The notes beneath the pieces are model-generated. The model searched no databases, was not told the DNA's origin, and worked only from the letters and a program-made list of their open reading frames with translations. Positions 62,326 to 64,000 of a stretch of DNA of 64,000 nt are shown piece after piece (the stretch's first letter is position 1; each line of letters opens with the position of its first letter). The stretch covers positions 186,001 to 250,000 of the forward strand of contig JAEYWD010000024.1 of NCBI GenBank assembly GCA_023429135.1. Direction: 5' to 3'. Position numbers and translations under genes: made by a program. Source of the stretch: Bacteroidota bacterium (GTDB taxonomy: Bacteria; Bacteroidota; Bacteroidia; Bacteroidales; JAAUTT01).

Positions 62326-63806
62326 CCCGGCTAAAAACGGAAGCCAAACTAAATTCCGATATGGCCGATGTGTTGACCAAAATTGAAAGATTTGAAGCCA
62401 AAATTGGTCATAACGTTGACGAAATAAATACCGCTTTGGCTGGTATTAAGACAAATAGGAATACTTATCTGGAACTTGTTACTAATATAGCACCCGGTAT
62501 CAAAATTGATAATGCACTCGATTTTATTTCGGCATACGATAAAGCAAAAAGTTCACTAAATTTGACAAATGCGAGCGCCGCAAACATTGTCGAAAGCCTT
62601 GAAGCAAATGCAAAGGTTTTACAAGATCTCGAAGTGAAAAAAATTGTAATAGGTTCAATGGAATATAATTACCCTACCACGGTTAAAGTTTTTGCCGATA
62701 AAACTAAATGTTATATCGACGAAGGCTTCTGCTTTACCTCCGGAACCCCGGTATTAAACGCCAATGGCACCACCAAGGCCATAGACCAGGTGCAGCCCGG
62801 CGACACCATCCAAACCTACGACCATGCTGCCAAGCACAATACCCCCGGCATTGTAAAACGCGCATGGGCCCGCACCACTAACAAGCTCTGCAGGCTGGTA
62901 ATTGGCGGTGTAATGCTGCTCTCCACCCCCGAGCACCCAATATTTGCCAATAACGGATACATACAGGCCAAAGACTTACAATATGGCGACAGTATTTTAA
63001 CCGCCAATGGCAGTTACGACAAGGTCGAGTCTGTGGCTCTGTTCGATTCCACAGCCACTGTTTACAACCTCGAGGTAGCACGGCAACAGAATTATTATGC
63101 AGGCAACAGGCAATTTTTGGTGCACAATAACTGTGCATGGCTCACCATAAGGCAAGGCATGGTTGACGACAAGCTCGAAGAACTGTTTAAAACCTTTAGC
63201 AACAACTTAATAAGCGGTAAGTTTTCGACCTTACAGCGTAAAAACCTCTACGATGCCATTGCCCAGTTAGGCACAAATAAAAAAGCATTCCTGGCCGACT
63301 TTGCCGAGAACCCGGATATGCTTAAGGTGTTTGTGGAAAACCCGAAGTTGGTGGAGAGTTGGAAGGCAATAAGCCATAAACCAAAAGTCAGAACTAAAAT
63401 TGAAGCTCTTGAATCCTTACAAACCTTAAGATCTAATTCAAAATTGGCAAATAAATTACCTGGAAAATCCACCTCCGAAATTGATGAATTATTAGGTAAA
63501 ATGGAAGGTTGGGGAGATGGAACTAATGGAGCTTCATATAAACAGGTGTGCGACAAAGTTAACGAGCTGGTAAATGATTTGCCTGACAATGTAACTAACC
63601 TCGAAAAATTTCTTGGCTCATCTGGATTTGGTAATGCAAATGTTTATACAAAAAGACATTCTTATGTTCAGCTTGAAAGAATTTTAAATACAGAAAAAAA
63701 AGCATTTCTTAAATCTGCAGATGAAATAATTTTGAAAGTCCTGTTTCAACTTCATTTGGAAATAGTGTTTCAGATATTTATATCAGAAAAGGAACTCGTG
63801 TTGTAG
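62295..63806 (+). CDS. Hint-domain polymorphic toxin-like protein, 5' end uncertain, frameshifted at 3' end
   Basis: The frame opens at TTG 62295 (first ATG 62361) with no signal peptide of its own. Residues about 20-140 are helical. A Hint (hedgehog/intein) domain runs from Cys at nt 62730 (CFTSGTPVLNANGTTKAIDQVQPGDTIQ) through LLSTPEHPIFA to the terminal LVHNNC (nt about 63117-63134). Hint domains release C-terminal toxins by self-cleavage. After it comes a helical region (about 280-475). From nt 63725 the natural frame shifts: the last 28 residues here (ILKVLFQLHLEIVF...) are out of frame, while the adjacent frame stays open to the window end. Hint-coding DNA is GC-richer than both flanks. 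Confidence 0.75.
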   Translation: MDGQLLFTFLARLKTEAKLNSDMADVLTKIERFEAKIGHNVDEINTALAGIKTNRNTYLELVTNIAPGIKIDNALDFISAYDKAKSSLNLTNASAANIVESLEANAKVLQDLEVKKIVIGSMEYNYPTTVKVFADKTKCYIDEGFCFTSGTPVLNANGTTKAIDQVQPGDTIQTYDHAAKHNTPGIVKRAWARTTNKLCRLVIGGVMLLSTPEHPIFANNGYIQAKDLQYGDSILTANGSYDKVESVALFDSTATVYNLEVARQQNYYAGNRQFLVHNNCAWLTIRQGMVDDKLEELFKTFSNNLISGKFSTLQRKNLYDAIAQLGTNKKAFLADFAENPDMLKVFVENPKLVESWKAISHKPKVRTKIEALESLQTLRSNSKLANKLPGKSTSEIDELLGKMEGWGDGTNGASYKQVCDKVNELVNDLPDNVTNLEKFLGSSGFGNANVYTKRHSYVQLERILNTEKKAFLKSADEIILKVLFQLHLEIVFQIFISEKELVL

Positions 63807-64000
63807 AGGTTGAGACGAAAGCTGGTATGGAATTTTTCGAAGGTGTTTCCGGAAGTAATTTTGCAACCCAAAGTGCAAACTCATTATCAAGAGTCGAAAG
63901 TATAAGCGACTACAAGGTTATTTTAAACCCAGATAAAATATCGTCTTTATCCAGTACGGATAAGTTAAAGGTAATTGAAGCATGGAAAAATCATTCCAAG
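63725..64000 (+). pseudogene. C-terminal toxin domain in shifted frame, PD-(D/E)xK nuclease-like, cut by window edge
   Basis: Open from 63725 to the window end in the frame one base off the Hint gene: NNFESPVSTSFGNSVSDIYIRKGTRVVEVETKAG, then long coding-like sequence (SLSRVESISDYKVILNP). The core D...(V)VEVETK matches the D-ExK metal site of PD-(D/E)xK nucleases. The upstream helical region would join it directly if one A were added to the AAA at 63724-63726. Either a real frameshift that silences the toxin or a sequencing error. Confidence 0.6.

Noticed and set aside
63690..63740. Programmed frameshift in the toxin gene at the A8 run
   Set aside because: The alternative frame has stops between the A8 run and 63724, so slippage there could not yield the fused product; a simple one-base deletion at 63724-63726 explains the data better.
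1..64000. tRNA, rRNA, riboswitch, prophage or complete insertion sequence
   Set aside because: None was seen: intergenic gaps are short, no cloverleaf-like or conserved RNA motif was recognised, and no transposase or integrase gene is present.

Overview
The window comes from a member of the Bacteroidota, probably the class Bacteroidia. The evidence is a SusC/SusD pair, TonB-dependent receptors, a protein with a type IX secretion (T9SS) C-terminal sorting domain, many signal-peptide and lipobox proteins, near absence of Shine-Dalgarno sequences, and several promoters with the TAnnTTTG -7 box of this phylum. No rRNA, tRNA or CRISPR array was found.

Layout. (1) 1-7312, minus: start of the division and cell wall (dcw) cluster in canonical order, mraZ-rsmH-ftsL-ftsI-murE-mraY-murD (murD cut by the window edge). 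Four 10-bp-phased repeats before mraZ look like its autoregulatory operator. (2) 7460-9425, plus: an O-acyltransferase and an N-acyltransferase resembling the GlsA/GlsB glycine-lipid pair. (3) 9478-19483, minus: secreted alkaline phosphatase, SusD/SusC, a long PurF-type amidotransferase, a SPOR protein and a LEA-like lipoprotein. (4) 19593-25812, plus: an unassigned HEXXH zinc peptidase lipoprotein, then a tightly coupled operon of TonB receptor, His-rich metal permease, and a periplasmic nucleoside hydrolase fused to an FmdE domain. (5) 25888-28824, minus: START protein, DUF2062 membrane protein and two Rossmann oxidoreductases, which look like a lipid-modifying operon. (6) 28930-31033, plus: an RluA-type pseudouridine synthase and TrhO.

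(7) 31066-47661, minus, 16.6 kb: six genes with a promoter at the head and a hairpin at the tail. They encode a multi-TM Npt1/MFS-like protein with HEAT repeats and a cNMP-binding-like end; a three-module TIR-like protein; a STAND NTPase with one TM helix, a coiled coil and a seven-bladed WD40 propeller; an outer-membrane barrel; a propeller lipoprotein; and a 2203-residue T9SS-exported repeat protein. Read together they suggest an envelope-spanning sensing or conflict apparatus, and this is the strongest candidate for an undescribed system. (8) 47800-50623, minus: aroK and a UvrD/PcrA helicase.

(9) 50847-64000, plus: a polymorphic-toxin-like locus. It holds a 1473-residue beta-rich secreted protein, a fibronectin type III protein, a TANFOR/FnIII-like protein with two HEXXH sites, a small secreted protein, and a Hint-domain toxin whose leader is broken at a GC-rich REP-like palindrome and whose nuclease-like C-terminus is shifted out of frame. 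Base composition swings sharply along this locus, as expected from module shuffling.
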